A stretch of 64,000 nucleotides of DNA from Phyllobacterium sp. 21LDTY02-6 (GTDB taxonomy: Bacteria; Pseudomonadota; Alphaproteobacteria; Rhizobiales; Rhizobiaceae). Position numbers and translations under genes: made by a program. Shown here one piece after another: positions 25,791-34,103 of this stretch. The notes beneath the pieces were generated by a model. It had not been told where the DNA came from, did not search any database, and saw only the letters and a list, made by a program, of their open reading frames with translations. Numbering within the stretch: position 1 is the stretch's first letter; every line of letters begins with the position of its first letter. Location of the stretch: positions 898,755-962,754 of the forward strand of contig NZ_JAMJWD020000001.1 of NCBI RefSeq assembly GCF_023554255.2, written 5' to 3'.

Positions 25791-27833
25791 TTGCCGACAG
25801 CCACCGATCCATTGCTGCAGCCATTCCAGCTCAAGCACTTGACCCTGAAAAACAGGATCATGTCCACCAGCCATGAGCCGGCCTATTCCGAGGACGGCAT
25901 GCCGAAGGAGCGCTACCGGCTCTACCACCGCGAAAAGGCGAAGGGCGGCATCGCCCTCACCATGACTGCGGGCTCGGCGGTGGTGTCGCGGGAATCGCCG
26001 CCGGCCTTCGGCAATCTCCATGCCTATCGCGACGAGATCGTGCCATGGCTGCGCGAACTGGCCGATGATTGCCACGAACAGGGCGCCGCGGTCATGATCC
26101 AGCTCACCCATCTCGGGCGCCGGACGAGCTGGAACAAGGCGGATTGGCTGCCGGTCGTCTCTGCGTCGCCCATTCGCGAGCCGGCGCATCGCGCCTTTCC
26201 GAAGGAAGCGGAGGATTGGGATATCGAGCGCATCATCGCCGATTATGCCGCCGCCGCGCAGCGCATGCAGGCCGCCGGCCTCGACGGCATCGAGTTCGAA
26301 GCCTATGGGCATCTGATGGACGGCTTCTGGTCGCCAGCCACCAACCGGCGCGAGGACGAATATGGCGGTTCGCTCGACAATCGCCTGCGCTTCACCTGGA
26401 TGGTGATCGACAGCGTCAGGAAGGCGGTCGGGCCGGATTTCATCGTCGGCATCCGCATGGTGGCCGACGAAGACTGGGAGCTTGGCCTCAGCCGGGAGGA
26501 GGGCGTCGAGATCGCCCGGCGCCTCGCCGCCTCGGGCAAATTCGACTTCCTCAACGTCATTCGCGGCCATATCGATACGGATGCGGCGCTGAACGAGGTC
26601 ATCCCGATCCAGGGCATGCGGTCCTCGCCGCATCTCGATTTTGCCGGTGAAGTACGCCAGCTGACGAAGTTTCCGGTGTTTCACGCCGCGCGCATCGCCG
26701 ATGTCGCCACCGCCCGCCATGCGGTCGCGGAGGGCAAGCTGGATATGGTCGGCATGACCCGCGCCCATATCGCCGATCCGCATATCGTGCGCAAGATCAT
26801 GGCCGGCGAGGAGCATCGCATAAGGCCCTGCGTCGGCGCTACCTATTGCCTGGATCGCATCTACGAGGGCGGCGAGGCGCTGTGCATCCACAATGCGGCG
26901 ACTGGGCGCGAACTGACCATGCCGCACGTCATCGCCAAAGCCTTGCGCCCGCGCAATGTGGTGGTCGTCGGCGCCGGGCCGGCGGGGCTGGAAGCCGCAC
27001 GCGTCGCGGCGGAGGCCGGGCATGGCGTCAGCGTGCTCGAGGCGGCGGATCAGGCCGGCGGGCAGGTGCAGCTTGCGGCGAAGAACCCGCGCCGCAAGGA
27101 GATGATCGGCATCGTCGATTGGCGGCTCGACGAATTGGCGCGGCTGGGCGTCGGCATCCGTTACAATGTCTGGGCCGAGGCGAATGACGTACTCGAAATG
27201 TCGCCGGACATCGTGGTGGTCGCGACGGGCGGCATGCCGCAAAATCCGCGCCTCGAGGCCGGCGATGCCCTGGTCACGTCGAGTTGGGACATCATGGCGG
27301 GGGCGGTGAAACCGGGCGAAACAGTCCTGCTCTACGATGATAATGGCGGGCATCAGGGCATGGGCGCCGCGGAAATGATCGCCGAGGGCGGCTCGAAGCT
27401 GGAGCTTGTCAGCCCGGAGCGGTTCTTCGCTCCCGAAATGGGCGGAATGAACCACGTTCCCTATATGCGGGCATTTCATCGCAGGAATGTGCGGATCACC
27501 ATCAATACGCGGCTCGTCGCCGTCAGCCGGAGCGGAAATCAATTATTGGCGGTGCTGGGCTCGGATTACGCCCCGGATCACCGGGAAGAACGGCTGGTCG
27601 ATCAGGTGGTGGTCGAGCATGGCACCTTGCCCATCGACGAGCTCTATGCCGAGTTGAAGCCGCTATCGAGCAATCGCGGCGCCATCGATTACGGCGCGCT
27701 TGTCAATGGCGGGGATATATTTCCCGTGCGCGGCGAAGGTGGCTTCCAGCTGCTGCGCATCGGCGATGCGGTGCATTCGCGCAATATCCACGCCGCGATC
27801 TATGATGGGCTGCGCTACGCCATGCGGTTCTGA
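25791..27833 (+). CDS. DgcA / N-methylproline demethylase-type flavoenzyme
   Basis: A 680-residue member of the 2,4-dienoyl-CoA reductase-like old-yellow-enzyme family with an N-terminal FMN TIM barrel (LLQPFQLKHLTLKNRIMSTS; AAVMIQLTHLGRR; GLDGIEFEAYGHLMDGFWSP; FPVFHAARI) and a C-terminal NAD(P)/FAD half (VVVVGAGPAGLEAARVAAEA near residue 385; VATGGMPQNP). A 4Fe-4S cysteine set is present between them (CVGATYCLDRIYEGGEALCI). The closest known types are DgcA, needed for dimethylglycine demethylation, and the stachydrine/N-methylproline demethylases of rhizobia. TTG 25791 is preferred over TTG 25767 because AAAAGGGA lies nine bases before it. It sits beside a betaine-binding protein. Dimethylglycine and methylproline cannot be told apart from sequence. 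Confidence 0.87.
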   Translation: MPTATDPLLQPFQLKHLTLKNRIMSTSHEPAYSEDGMPKERYRLYHREKAKGGIALTMTAGSAVVSRESPPAFGNLHAYRDEIVPWLRELADDCHEQGAAVMIQLTHLGRRTSWNKADWLPVVSASPIREPAHRAFPKEAEDWDIERIIADYAAAAQRMQAAGLDGIEFEAYGHLMDGFWSPATNRREDEYGGSLDNRLRFTWMVIDSVRKAVGPDFIVGIRMVADEDWELGLSREEGVEIARRLAASGKFDFLNVIRGHIDTDAALNEVIPIQGMRSSPHLDFAGEVRQLTKFPVFHAARIADVATARHAVAEGKLDMVGMTRAHIADPHIVRKIMAGEEHRIRPCVGATYCLDRIYEGGEALCIHNAATGRELTMPHVIAKALRPRNVVVVGAGPAGLEAARVAAEAGHGVSVLEAADQAGGQVQLAAKNPRRKEMIGIVDWRLDELARLGVGIRYNVWAEANDVLEMSPDIVVVATGGMPQNPRLEAGDALVTSSWDIMAGAVKPGETVLLYDDNGGHQGMGAAEMIAEGGSKLELVSPERFFAPEMGGMNHVPYMRAFHRRNVRITINTRLVAVSRSGNQLLAVLGSDYAPDHREERLVDQVVVEHGTLPIDELYAELKPLSSNRGAIDYGALVNGGDIFPVRGEGGFQLLRIGDAVHSRNIHAAIYDGLRYAMRF

Positions 27834-27856
27834 GAGCGGCCCGAAAGGCCGCTCTC
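27832..27856. terminator. Hairpin between convergent genes
   Basis: GAGAGCGGCC (27832-27841) and GGCCGCTCTC (27847-27856) form a perfect ten-pair stem with loop CGAAA, starting inside the stop codon of the DgcA-like gene. It sits between two convergent genes and can serve both. The T-tract is poor on the plus strand (GTTCC), so termination may rely on the stem strength. Confidence 0.6.
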
Positions 27857-27872
27857 GTTCCATGTGCAATGC

Positions 27873-28874
27873 TTATTGAACCTCGGCCTTCACCTTTTCG
27901 GCGACATCGGCGCTGACCCATTTCGTCCAGATATCCTCGTGGTTCTTGAGGAAATATTTGGCTCCGTCTTCGCCGGTGGCCTGATTTTCGGTCATCCAGG
28001 CAAGCAGCTGGTTGACGGTCTTGTTGTCCCAGGAGCGCGCCTTGAGATAGTCCATGACCGGACCGGCTTCGTCGGCGAATTTCTTGGTGACGACGGTGTT
28101 GACCTCGGCGATTTCCCAGTCGTTCTTCTTCGGATCGGGGCAATCGGCGACGGTGTTGCAGCGCTTCCACTCCGCCGCATCGAACTGCGCGCCATGATCG
28201 AGCTTGACCATCGCGTATTTGCCGAGCAGCGCCGTCGGCTCCCAGTAATAGCCGAGCCAGCCTTCCTTGCGCTCATAGGCCTTGGCCAGCGAGCCGTCGA
28301 GACCGGCAGCCGAGCCGGTGTCGACCAGCGTGAATCCCTGCTTCTGCGCGTCATAGGCCTTGAAGAATTGCGTGGTCGCGACAGTGCCGCCCCAGCCGGG
28401 AGGTCCGTTGAAGACAGCGCCCTTGGAAGAATCCTCCGGCGCCGGGAACAGTTCCGGATGTTTCAGCGCGTCGTCGATGGTCTTGATGTCGGGATGGGCA
28501 TCGGCGAGGTATTTCGGTATCCACCAACCCTGGATGCCGCCATCCGACAAGGATTTGGACGCGTAGACGAGCTTGCCGTCGGCAACCGCCTTGTCCATGA
28601 TGTCGCGCATGAAATCCACCCAGCCCTCAGGGGCGATGTCGGGCTGTCCTTTTTCGGTCATGGAGGTGAGGGTGGGGATCGTGTCTCCCTGAATGACTTC
28701 GGCACTGCAGCCATAGCCGGCATTGAGGATGATCTTGTCCAGATTGGCGAGAACGTCGGCCGATTGCCAGTTCATGCTGGCGATGGTGACATCGCCGCAT
28801 TCCGCCGCCTGTGCGCCTCCAGCGGCTCCGAGCAGTGCAACTGCCATGACACCGCTCAATAATACTGCCTTCAT
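27873..28874 (-). CDS. Glycine betaine/proline betaine-type ABC substrate-binding protein
   Basis: A 333-residue periplasmic binding protein of the OpuAC/ProX family. Residues 1-23 are a signal peptide (MKAVLLSGVMAVALLGAAGG, cut after AQA). The mature part has VTIASMNWQSADVLANLDKI, the aromatic-rich cavity segments PEGWVDFM, GWWIPKYL, GPPGWGGTV and LGYYWEPTALLGKY, which suit a cation-pi box for a quaternary amine, and Cys pairs at CGD/GC and RCNTVADCPD. No ATPase or permease gene of this class lies beside it, so it must use a transporter encoded elsewhere. Location next to the demethylase gene suggests that a betaine is the ligand. Confidence 0.87.
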   Translation of the reverse strand: MKAVLLSGVMAVALLGAAGGAQAAECGDVTIASMNWQSADVLANLDKIILNAGYGCSAEVIQGDTIPTLTSMTEKGQPDIAPEGWVDFMRDIMDKAVADGKLVYASKSLSDGGIQGWWIPKYLADAHPDIKTIDDALKHPELFPAPEDSSKGAVFNGPPGWGGTVATTQFFKAYDAQKQGFTLVDTGSAAGLDGSLAKAYERKEGWLGYYWEPTALLGKYAMVKLDHGAQFDAAEWKRCNTVADCPDPKKNDWEIAEVNTVVTKKFADEAGPVMDYLKARSWDNKTVNQLLAWMTENQATGEDGAKYFLKNHEDIWTKWVSADVAEKVKAEVQ

Positions 28875-29197
28875 GAATATACCCCTTGTTCTTATGTCGA
28901 ATCGGATCGGAGAATCATGGCCGTCTTCGCTCTCCGGACACTATGGCCAGCGGCCGGTCCTATTGGCGAACGATCATCGAAGATGTGGGCCATGGCGAAA
29001 AGGATAGAGTGGTGGGCCAGTGGCGAGAAGCCCGAATGCGGCAAGTCATGTGCTGTGTGCGACATCGGCCGACATCGCCTTGCCGGCGGCGCCATGGATC
29101 AGACGCGGCCCTGTAATCCTTTCCCGTAATCCGTGCTTGTAATCCGTTTGGCCATCAGCAGAATGTTCTTTTCGCATATTGGCCAGGAGGAGGTTCC
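28875..29197. other. 323-base divergent region
   Basis: Promoter region between the betaine-binding protein and the aldehyde dehydrogenase. No gene is convincing; short frames here have the Arg/His-rich look of shadows. The right half holds three evenly spaced GTAATCC copies (listed separately) and AGGAGGAGG (about 29187-29195) as the ribosome binding site of the dehydrogenase. Confidence 0.5.
29113..29145. repeat. Three GTAATCC repeats at 13-base spacing
   Basis: GTAATCC occurs at 29113-29119, 29126-29132 and 29139-29145, exactly 13 bases apart, about 60-90 bases before the aldehyde dehydrogenase start. The flanking bases vary, so the core is either a regulator-binding series or an expanded 13-base unit. 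Confidence 0.6.
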
Positions 29198-30622
29198 ATG
29201 CTCGACAGGCGCAAGTTCTACATCAATGGCGAATGGGTCGATCCGCTGCAGCCGAACGATCTCGAAGTCATCAATCCGGCGACGGAGGAGCCCATTGCCG
29301 TCATCTCCATGGGAACGGCCGGCGATGTCGACAGGGCGGTCGCCGCGGCAAGGCAGGCCTTCCGTTCCTATAGCCGGACCTCGGTGGAAGAGAGGCTGGC
29401 GCTGCTCGAAAAACTGCTGGCGGTCTACAAGCGCCGCTATGACGAGGTGGCCCGCACCCTGACCCGGGAACTCGGCGCCCCGATCAGCATGAGCACCGAA
29501 CAGCAGGCCGATGTCGGCGTCGGCCACCTATCGGGCTTCATCGACGGGCTGAAGACGCTGCACATGCGCGAGGAACTGGCCAATGGCGATATCGTCGTGC
29601 GCGAGCCGATCGGCGTCTGCGGGCTGATCACGCCGTGGAACTGGCCGATCAACCAGATCGCGCTGAAAGTCGTGCCGGCGCTGGCCACCGGCTCGACATG
29701 CGTGTTGAAACCCAGCGAATTCACGCCGCTGAATGCGTTGCTCTACGCGGAAATGATCGACGAGGCGGGCTTTCCGGCCGGAACGTTCAATCTCGTCAAT
29801 GGCGACGGCCCGACCGTCGGCGCAGCGCTGTCGAAACACCGGGATGTCGACATGATGTCCTTCACCGGTTCGACGCGGGCCGGCATTGCCGTCAGCAAGG
29901 ATGCGGCCGACACGGTCAAGCGGGTGACGCTGGAACTCGGCGGCAAGTCGCCCAACATCGTCTTCGACGACGCGGATCTCGGCGAGCGCATCCCTGCCAG
30001 CGTCGCCGAATGCTTCAACAATAGCGGCCAGTCCTGCGATGCGCCGACCCGCATGCTCGTGCAGAGGGGCGTCTATGACAAGGTGGTGGAGCTTGCCCGT
30101 GCGGCCGGCGCCAAGGCCCGCGTCGGCAATCCGGAGGAGGAGGGCGATCATATCGGGCCTCTCGTCAGCGACGTGCAGTTCGGCCGCGTGCAGAGCCTCA
30201 TCAAGGCGGGCATCGACGAAGGCGCCCGCGTGCTCGTCGGCGGAGCCGGCAAGCCAGAAGGTTTCGAGACCGGCTATTTCGTCAAGCCGACAATATTCGC
30301 TGACGTCACCAACGACATGCGCATCGCGCGCGAGGAGGTTTTCGGGCCGGTGCTGGCGCTGATTCCCTTCGATAGCGAGGAGGAGGCCGTCGAGATTGCC
30401 AATGATACGCCCTATGGCCTTGCAGCCTATGTGCAGACCGGCGATCCGGAGCGGGCCGAACGGGTGGCGTCGCGGCTGAAGGCCGGCATGGTGCATATCA
30501 ATGGTGGCCCGCATCGCTATGGCAGCCCGTTCGGCGGCTACAAGCAATCCGGCAATGGCCGCGAAGGCGGCGTGTTCGGGCTCGAGGATTTCCTGGAGAT
30601 CAAGACGATCCACAGACCGTGA
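29198..30622 (+). CDS. Aldehyde dehydrogenase family protein
   Basis: A 474-residue NAD(P)-dependent aldehyde dehydrogenase of normal length. Visible motifs: GLITPWNWPINQIALKV (catalytic Asn), KPSEFTPLNA, FTGSTRAGIAV, VTLELGGKSPNIVFDD (general-base Glu) and FNNSGQSCDAPTRM (nucleophile Cys), ending PFGGYKQSGNGREGGVFGLE. ATG 29198 is preceded by AGGAGGAGG. It converges on the AruI-like gene. Because AruI would make 4-guanidinobutyraldehyde, this enzyme is a candidate for its oxidation to 4-guanidinobutyrate; betaine aldehyde is the other obvious substrate in this neighbourhood. Sequence alone does not decide. Confidence 0.88.
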   Translation: MLDRRKFYINGEWVDPLQPNDLEVINPATEEPIAVISMGTAGDVDRAVAAARQAFRSYSRTSVEERLALLEKLLAVYKRRYDEVARTLTRELGAPISMSTEQQADVGVGHLSGFIDGLKTLHMREELANGDIVVREPIGVCGLITPWNWPINQIALKVVPALATGSTCVLKPSEFTPLNALLYAEMIDEAGFPAGTFNLVNGDGPTVGAALSKHRDVDMMSFTGSTRAGIAVSKDAADTVKRVTLELGGKSPNIVFDDADLGERIPASVAECFNNSGQSCDAPTRMLVQRGVYDKVVELARAAGAKARVGNPEEEGDHIGPLVSDVQFGRVQSLIKAGIDEGARVLVGGAGKPEGFETGYFVKPTIFADVTNDMRIAREEVFGPVLALIPFDSEEEAVEIANDTPYGLAAYVQTGDPERAERVASRLKAGMVHINGGPHRYGSPFGGYKQSGNGREGGVFGLEDFLEIKTIHRP

Positions 30623-30638
30623 TCACTACATTGCGCTT

Positions 30639-30663
30639 TGGTCGGCTGCCTGTCAGCCGACCA
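30639..30663. terminator. Hairpin between convergent genes
   Basis: TGGTCGGCTG (30639-30648) and CAGCCGACCA (30654-30663) form a perfect ten-pair stem with a five-base loop CCTGT that overlaps the stop codon of the AruI-like gene. It probably ends transcription from both sides, although neither side has a long T-run. Confidence 0.55.
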
Positions 30664-32266
30664 GTCTTTCCTCGATCTCGATGAGGCAGGGCTTGCCCGC
30701 AGCTCTTGCCTTCGACAGCGCTTCCGGCAACTCGTCGATGGAGGCGAGGCGGGTTGCCTCGATGCCATAGGCCTGCGCGATCAGCAGGTAGTCCGGCGGC
30801 GACGGACGCACGCCGACCGGCTCGATGTCCACCTCCACCATGGCGCGCTCGATCTCCTGATAGCCATTATTGTTCCAGACGATGAAGATGACGGGCACGT
30901 CCTCGTCGATTGCGGCGCCGAGTTCGCCCAGCACGAACTGGAAGCCGCCATCGCCGACAAGGCAGATGGTCGCGGCTTCGGGCCTGCCGAGCGCCGCGCC
31001 GATGGCAGCGGGCGGGCCGAAACCGAGGGCGCCGAAGCCGGTTGCGGCATTGAACCAGCCGCCGACCCTGTCATGGTCGAAATACATGTTGCCGGAATAG
31101 ACGGTCTGGGTGGAGTCGCCGACGATCAGCGAACCGGGCAAGGTATCGCGCAGCATGTTGAGGAAGCCGACATGCGCCCGGGTGCGGGGGGCGAGTTCCG
31201 TCCAGGCCGCCTCGCGCACCTTCGCGGCGCGCTCTTCGCCCGTACCGGCATGGCGGCGATCGGGCATTGCGGCCGCATTGCGGCCAGGGGGCAGGGCGGC
31301 GACGAGGGCCGAGACCGCCTGTTGCGCCGAGGCCTCGATCGGCAGGAATGCCGGCCAGCGGTCCAGTTGCGCCGCATCGATGTCGATCCTGACGAAGCGC
31401 TTCATCGCCGGAAAGCCGCCATCGCCATACATGTCGTAATCGGTCGGGCCCATCTCGGTGCCGATGCCGATGACGAGATCGCTTTCGGCGATCAGGTTGC
31501 GCACCGCCTTCAGGCTGGCGCTGGCCGGCACGATCAGCGGATGTCCATACATGATGCCGCGCGCATTGGTGGTGGAAACGACCGGAGCGCCGAGCCTTTC
31601 GGCAAGCTGCGCGATTTCGGTCGCCGCCCCCTTCGCGCCGCCGCCGATCAGGATGAGCGGTTGTTCGGCCGTTGCGCAGAGGCGGGTGAGCTCGGCCATG
31701 GTTTCCGCCGACATCTGCGGCAGCGGCGCGTCGAAATCGAGCCGCCGGGCGCCATCGAGCGGCAGCGCCATGACGTCGAGCGGGATTTCGATATGCACAG
31801 GCCCCGGCCGCCTGGAGGCGAAGAGGGCGAAGGCGCGCGCAAGCACGATGGGCAGTTCGCCCGGCGTCTCGATACGGTGCGAAAACATCGCGACGGTCTG
31901 CAGCATGGCGCGCTGGTTGGGCAATTCATGCAGGAAACCCATGCCCTTGCCGAGGGAATCGCGCTGGTTGACGCCCGAAATGACCAGCATCGGCACGGAA
32001 TCGGCGCGCGCCTGGCCCATGGCGGTGATCGTATTGGTTATTCCCGGTCCCGTGATGACGAAGGCGACGCCGGGCTTGCCGGTGGCGCGCGCATAGCCAT
32101 CCGCCATGAAGCCGGCGCCCTGTTCATGGCGCGGGGTGATGTGGCGTATGCTGGAGCGCGCGAGGCCGCGATAGAGTTCGATCGTGTGGACGCCCGGAAT
32201 GCCGAACACCGTATCGACATGATAGGCCTCGAGGAGTTGTACGAGTGCTTCGCCGACCGTCGTCAT
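30653..32266 (-). CDS. aruI: 5-guanidino-2-oxopentanoate decarboxylase-like ThDP enzyme (AruI-like)
   Basis: A 537-residue thiamine-diphosphate enzyme. The start MTTVGEALVQLLEAYHVDTV, followed by FGIPGVHTIELYRGL, is characteristic of AruI, which decarboxylates 2-ketoarginine to 4-guanidinobutyraldehyde in the arginine transaminase pathway. The ThDP-activating Glu is in RHEQGAGFMADGYAR and the cofactor motif is GDGGFQFVLGEL ending in VWNNNGY. The frame is open further upstream, but ATG 32266 is chosen because it overlaps the AruH stop as ATGA and matches the family start. It is the last gene of a four-gene coupled operon. A different 2-oxoacid (for example a methylated ketoarginine) is possible. 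Confidence 0.87.
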   Translation of the reverse strand: MTTVGEALVQLLEAYHVDTVFGIPGVHTIELYRGLARSSIRHITPRHEQGAGFMADGYARATGKPGVAFVITGPGITNTITAMGQARADSVPMLVISGVNQRDSLGKGMGFLHELPNQRAMLQTVAMFSHRIETPGELPIVLARAFALFASRRPGPVHIEIPLDVMALPLDGARRLDFDAPLPQMSAETMAELTRLCATAEQPLILIGGGAKGAATEIAQLAERLGAPVVSTTNARGIMYGHPLIVPASASLKAVRNLIAESDLVIGIGTEMGPTDYDMYGDGGFPAMKRFVRIDIDAAQLDRWPAFLPIEASAQQAVSALVAALPPGRNAAAMPDRRHAGTGEERAAKVREAAWTELAPRTRAHVGFLNMLRDTLPGSLIVGDSTQTVYSGNMYFDHDRVGGWFNAATGFGALGFGPPAAIGAALGRPEAATICLVGDGGFQFVLGELGAAIDEDVPVIFIVWNNNGYQEIERAMVEVDIEPVGVRPSPPDYLLIAQAYGIEATRLASIDELPEALSKARAAGKPCLIEIEERLVG

Positions 32267-33453
32267 GCCGATTTCCGTTGCTGGAGGCGGGAGGCGAGGC
32301 GGACGATGCCGGCGCAGGCGGTATCGATCTGGTCGTCGGCAACGCTGAGGCTCAGTCTCAGATAGCCGGACAGGTTGGCGCCGAACGATTCGCCGGGCAT
32401 GACGGCGACGTGTTCCTCCTCGAGGAGGCGCATGGCGAAATCCTGCCCGCTGAGGCCGCTCGCACGTATGTCGGCGAGGATGAACATGCCTGCCTGCGGC
32501 ACTTTCGAGACGATGCCGGCAACGCCGTCGAGCCGTTCGGAGATGCGCTCGGCGCGGCGCAGGAAATTGGTCCGCATCGTTGCCGCCGCCGCCGCTGGCT
32601 GGCCCAGCGCATAGGCGGTCATGTCGGCTATGAAGGGCTGGACGCCGAAGAGCAGCGATTCCGACAGCGGCAGCAGCCGCCGGGTGAACTCCTTCGGCCC
32701 GACGCACCAGCCGCTGCGAAAGCCCGGCGCCGCGTGCGATTTGGAGATCGAAGCCACCGCAATCGCCCGGTCGGCCAGTTCCGCGCGGTCGACCGGCGAA
32801 GCGAACTTCCCGTCGAAGATGAGAAGTTCGTAGACCTCGTCCGACACGATCCAGAGATTGTGGCGCCGGCAGACCTCGCCGATCTCGCCGATCTCCCTGT
32901 CGCTGAGGACGGCGCCGGTCGGATTGTGCGGCGTATTCAGGAGCAGCACCTTCGAGCGCGGCGTGATGACCTTTTCGAGGTCCGCGGCCTGCATGCGGAA
33001 GCCGTTTTCCACATGCAGCGGAACCGATACGCGCGTTGCGCCCGTTGCCCTGATGACGCCGTCATAGGTGGCGTAGAGCGGATCGCCGGTGATGATCTCG
33101 TCGCCCGCCTCGGCAAGGCCGAGCATGACGAGCGAGAGCGCCGTCTGCGTGCCGGGGAAGCACATGATGTTGTCGGCATCGATCTGGCGGCCGGTCCGCA
33201 GCGTATATTTGCGGGCAAGCTCCGCCAGCACGGCCGGTTCGCCGCGCCCGTTCGAATAGCCGGTGCGGCCGGCGCGCATGGCCTTGTCGGCAATGTCGAT
33301 CATGTCGGCCGGGGTCGGGATATCGGGCTCGCCAATGGTAAGCTCGACGATATCGATGCCCTCGCGCTTCATTTCGCGGGCGCGCATGTGCACCGCCCAT
33401 TTGTCGGAGCCCAGTCCTGCAAGGCGATCGGTGACGGATGCAAAGCGCATCAT
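32263..33453 (-). CDS. aruH: Arginine:pyruvate transaminase-like aminotransferase (AruH-like)
   Basis: A 396-residue fold-type I PLP aminotransferase of the class I/II group. Key motifs: YSNGRGEPAVLAELARKY, FPGTQTALSLVM, LNTPHNPTGAVLSD, IVSDEVYELLIF, and the PLP lysine in SISKSHAAPGFRSGW; the C-terminal arginine motif is SGYLRLSLS. Placement directly before an AruI-like gene supports AruH, which moves the alpha-amino group of arginine to pyruvate to give 2-ketoarginine and alanine. ATG 33453 overlaps the TetR stop by ATGA and its own stop overlaps the AruI start the same way. A general aromatic or branched-chain role cannot be excluded from motifs alone. Confidence 0.85.
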   Translation of the reverse strand: MMRFASVTDRLAGLGSDKWAVHMRAREMKREGIDIVELTIGEPDIPTPADMIDIADKAMRAGRTGYSNGRGEPAVLAELARKYTLRTGRQIDADNIMCFPGTQTALSLVMLGLAEAGDEIITGDPLYATYDGVIRATGATRVSVPLHVENGFRMQAADLEKVITPRSKVLLLNTPHNPTGAVLSDREIGEIGEVCRRHNLWIVSDEVYELLIFDGKFASPVDRAELADRAIAVASISKSHAAPGFRSGWCVGPKEFTRRLLPLSESLLFGVQPFIADMTAYALGQPAAAAATMRTNFLRRAERISERLDGVAGIVSKVPQAGMFILADIRASGLSGQDFAMRLLEEEHVAVMPGESFGANLSGYLRLSLSVADDQIDTACAGIVRLASRLQQRKSA

Positions 33454-34103
33454 TGGGCGCCTCCTTCGGTTAGTGAGATTCCAAGTATAGCCTCGATAGC
33501 GCCGATGCCGGTCGCGGCCAACTCCCCATCGCTGAAAATATCGCCGGCAAGGCAGCCTTCGAGCCAGAGGCCGTCGATGACGGCATTGATGGCGATGGCG
33601 TGGCGGCGGGTGATGGCTGGCGCTGCGGGCTTGCCCTCGGCCAGCAAGGCGGCGCGGATCAGCGCTTCCAGCTCGTCGCGAAAGCCGAGATAGCCGTCCC
33701 GGTGGGCGGCGGCCATGGCGGCGTCCGCATGAACGAGGCCGATGAAGCCGGCCCAGAGCGACAGATTGTGCGGGTCCATGATTGGCGCGCCGAGATTGGC
33801 GGTGACGAAGGCCGCGAGGCGGGAGCGGGGATTGTCATCGGCATTGAGCAAGGCAGCGCCGGCCTGGACGGTCATCCTGCCCATGACCGCCCGGTAGGCG
33901 GCGCCGATGAGATCGTCCTTGGCGGGGAAATAATAGCGGATGAGGCCGGGGGTCACATCGGCCCTCAGTGCAATTTCGCGCACGGTCGCCCCGGCGAGCC
34001 CGCGCTCCGCCACACATTGCAGCGTCGCGGCGATGAGATCCTCGCGGCGCTTGTCCTCGCCCTCGCGGCGGAAGCTCTTGCGTGTGGCGGGCTGCGGCTT
34101 CAT
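33450..34103 (-). CDS. TetR family regulator, BetI-like
   Basis: A 217-residue TetR repressor. The HTH block reads REDLIAATLQCVAERGLAGA, then TVREIALRADVTPGLIRYYF and PAKDDLIGAAYRA, very close to BetI, the choline-sensing repressor, in both helix pattern and spacing. The ligand domain has the BetI-like NLSLWAGFIGLVHADAAM and AIAINAVIDGLWLEGCLAG segments. ATG 34103 overlaps the hydrolase stop as ATGA; the longer open frame upstream is a shadow of the hydrolase gene. Its place inside the DDAH-AruH-AruI operon suggests autoregulation and control of the divergent amino-acid transporter, with an arginine derivative or a quaternary amine as effector. The ligand is unknown. Confidence 0.87.
   Translation of the reverse strand: MKPQPATRKSFRREGEDKRREDLIAATLQCVAERGLAGATVREIALRADVTPGLIRYYFPAKDDLIGAAYRAVMGRMTVQAGAALLNADDNPRSRLAAFVTANLGAPIMDPHNLSLWAGFIGLVHADAAMAAAHRDGYLGFRDELEALIRAALLAEGKPAAPAITRRHAIAINAVIDGLWLEGCLAGDIFSDGELAATGIGAIEAILGISLTEGGAQ

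Noticed and set aside
25761-27542. A 593-codon open frame on the minus strand opposite the DgcA-like gene
   Set aside because: Its product is rich in Asp, Arg, His and Ala without domain motifs, the usual complement of a GC-rich coding strand. The plus-strand frame has clear flavoenzyme motifs.
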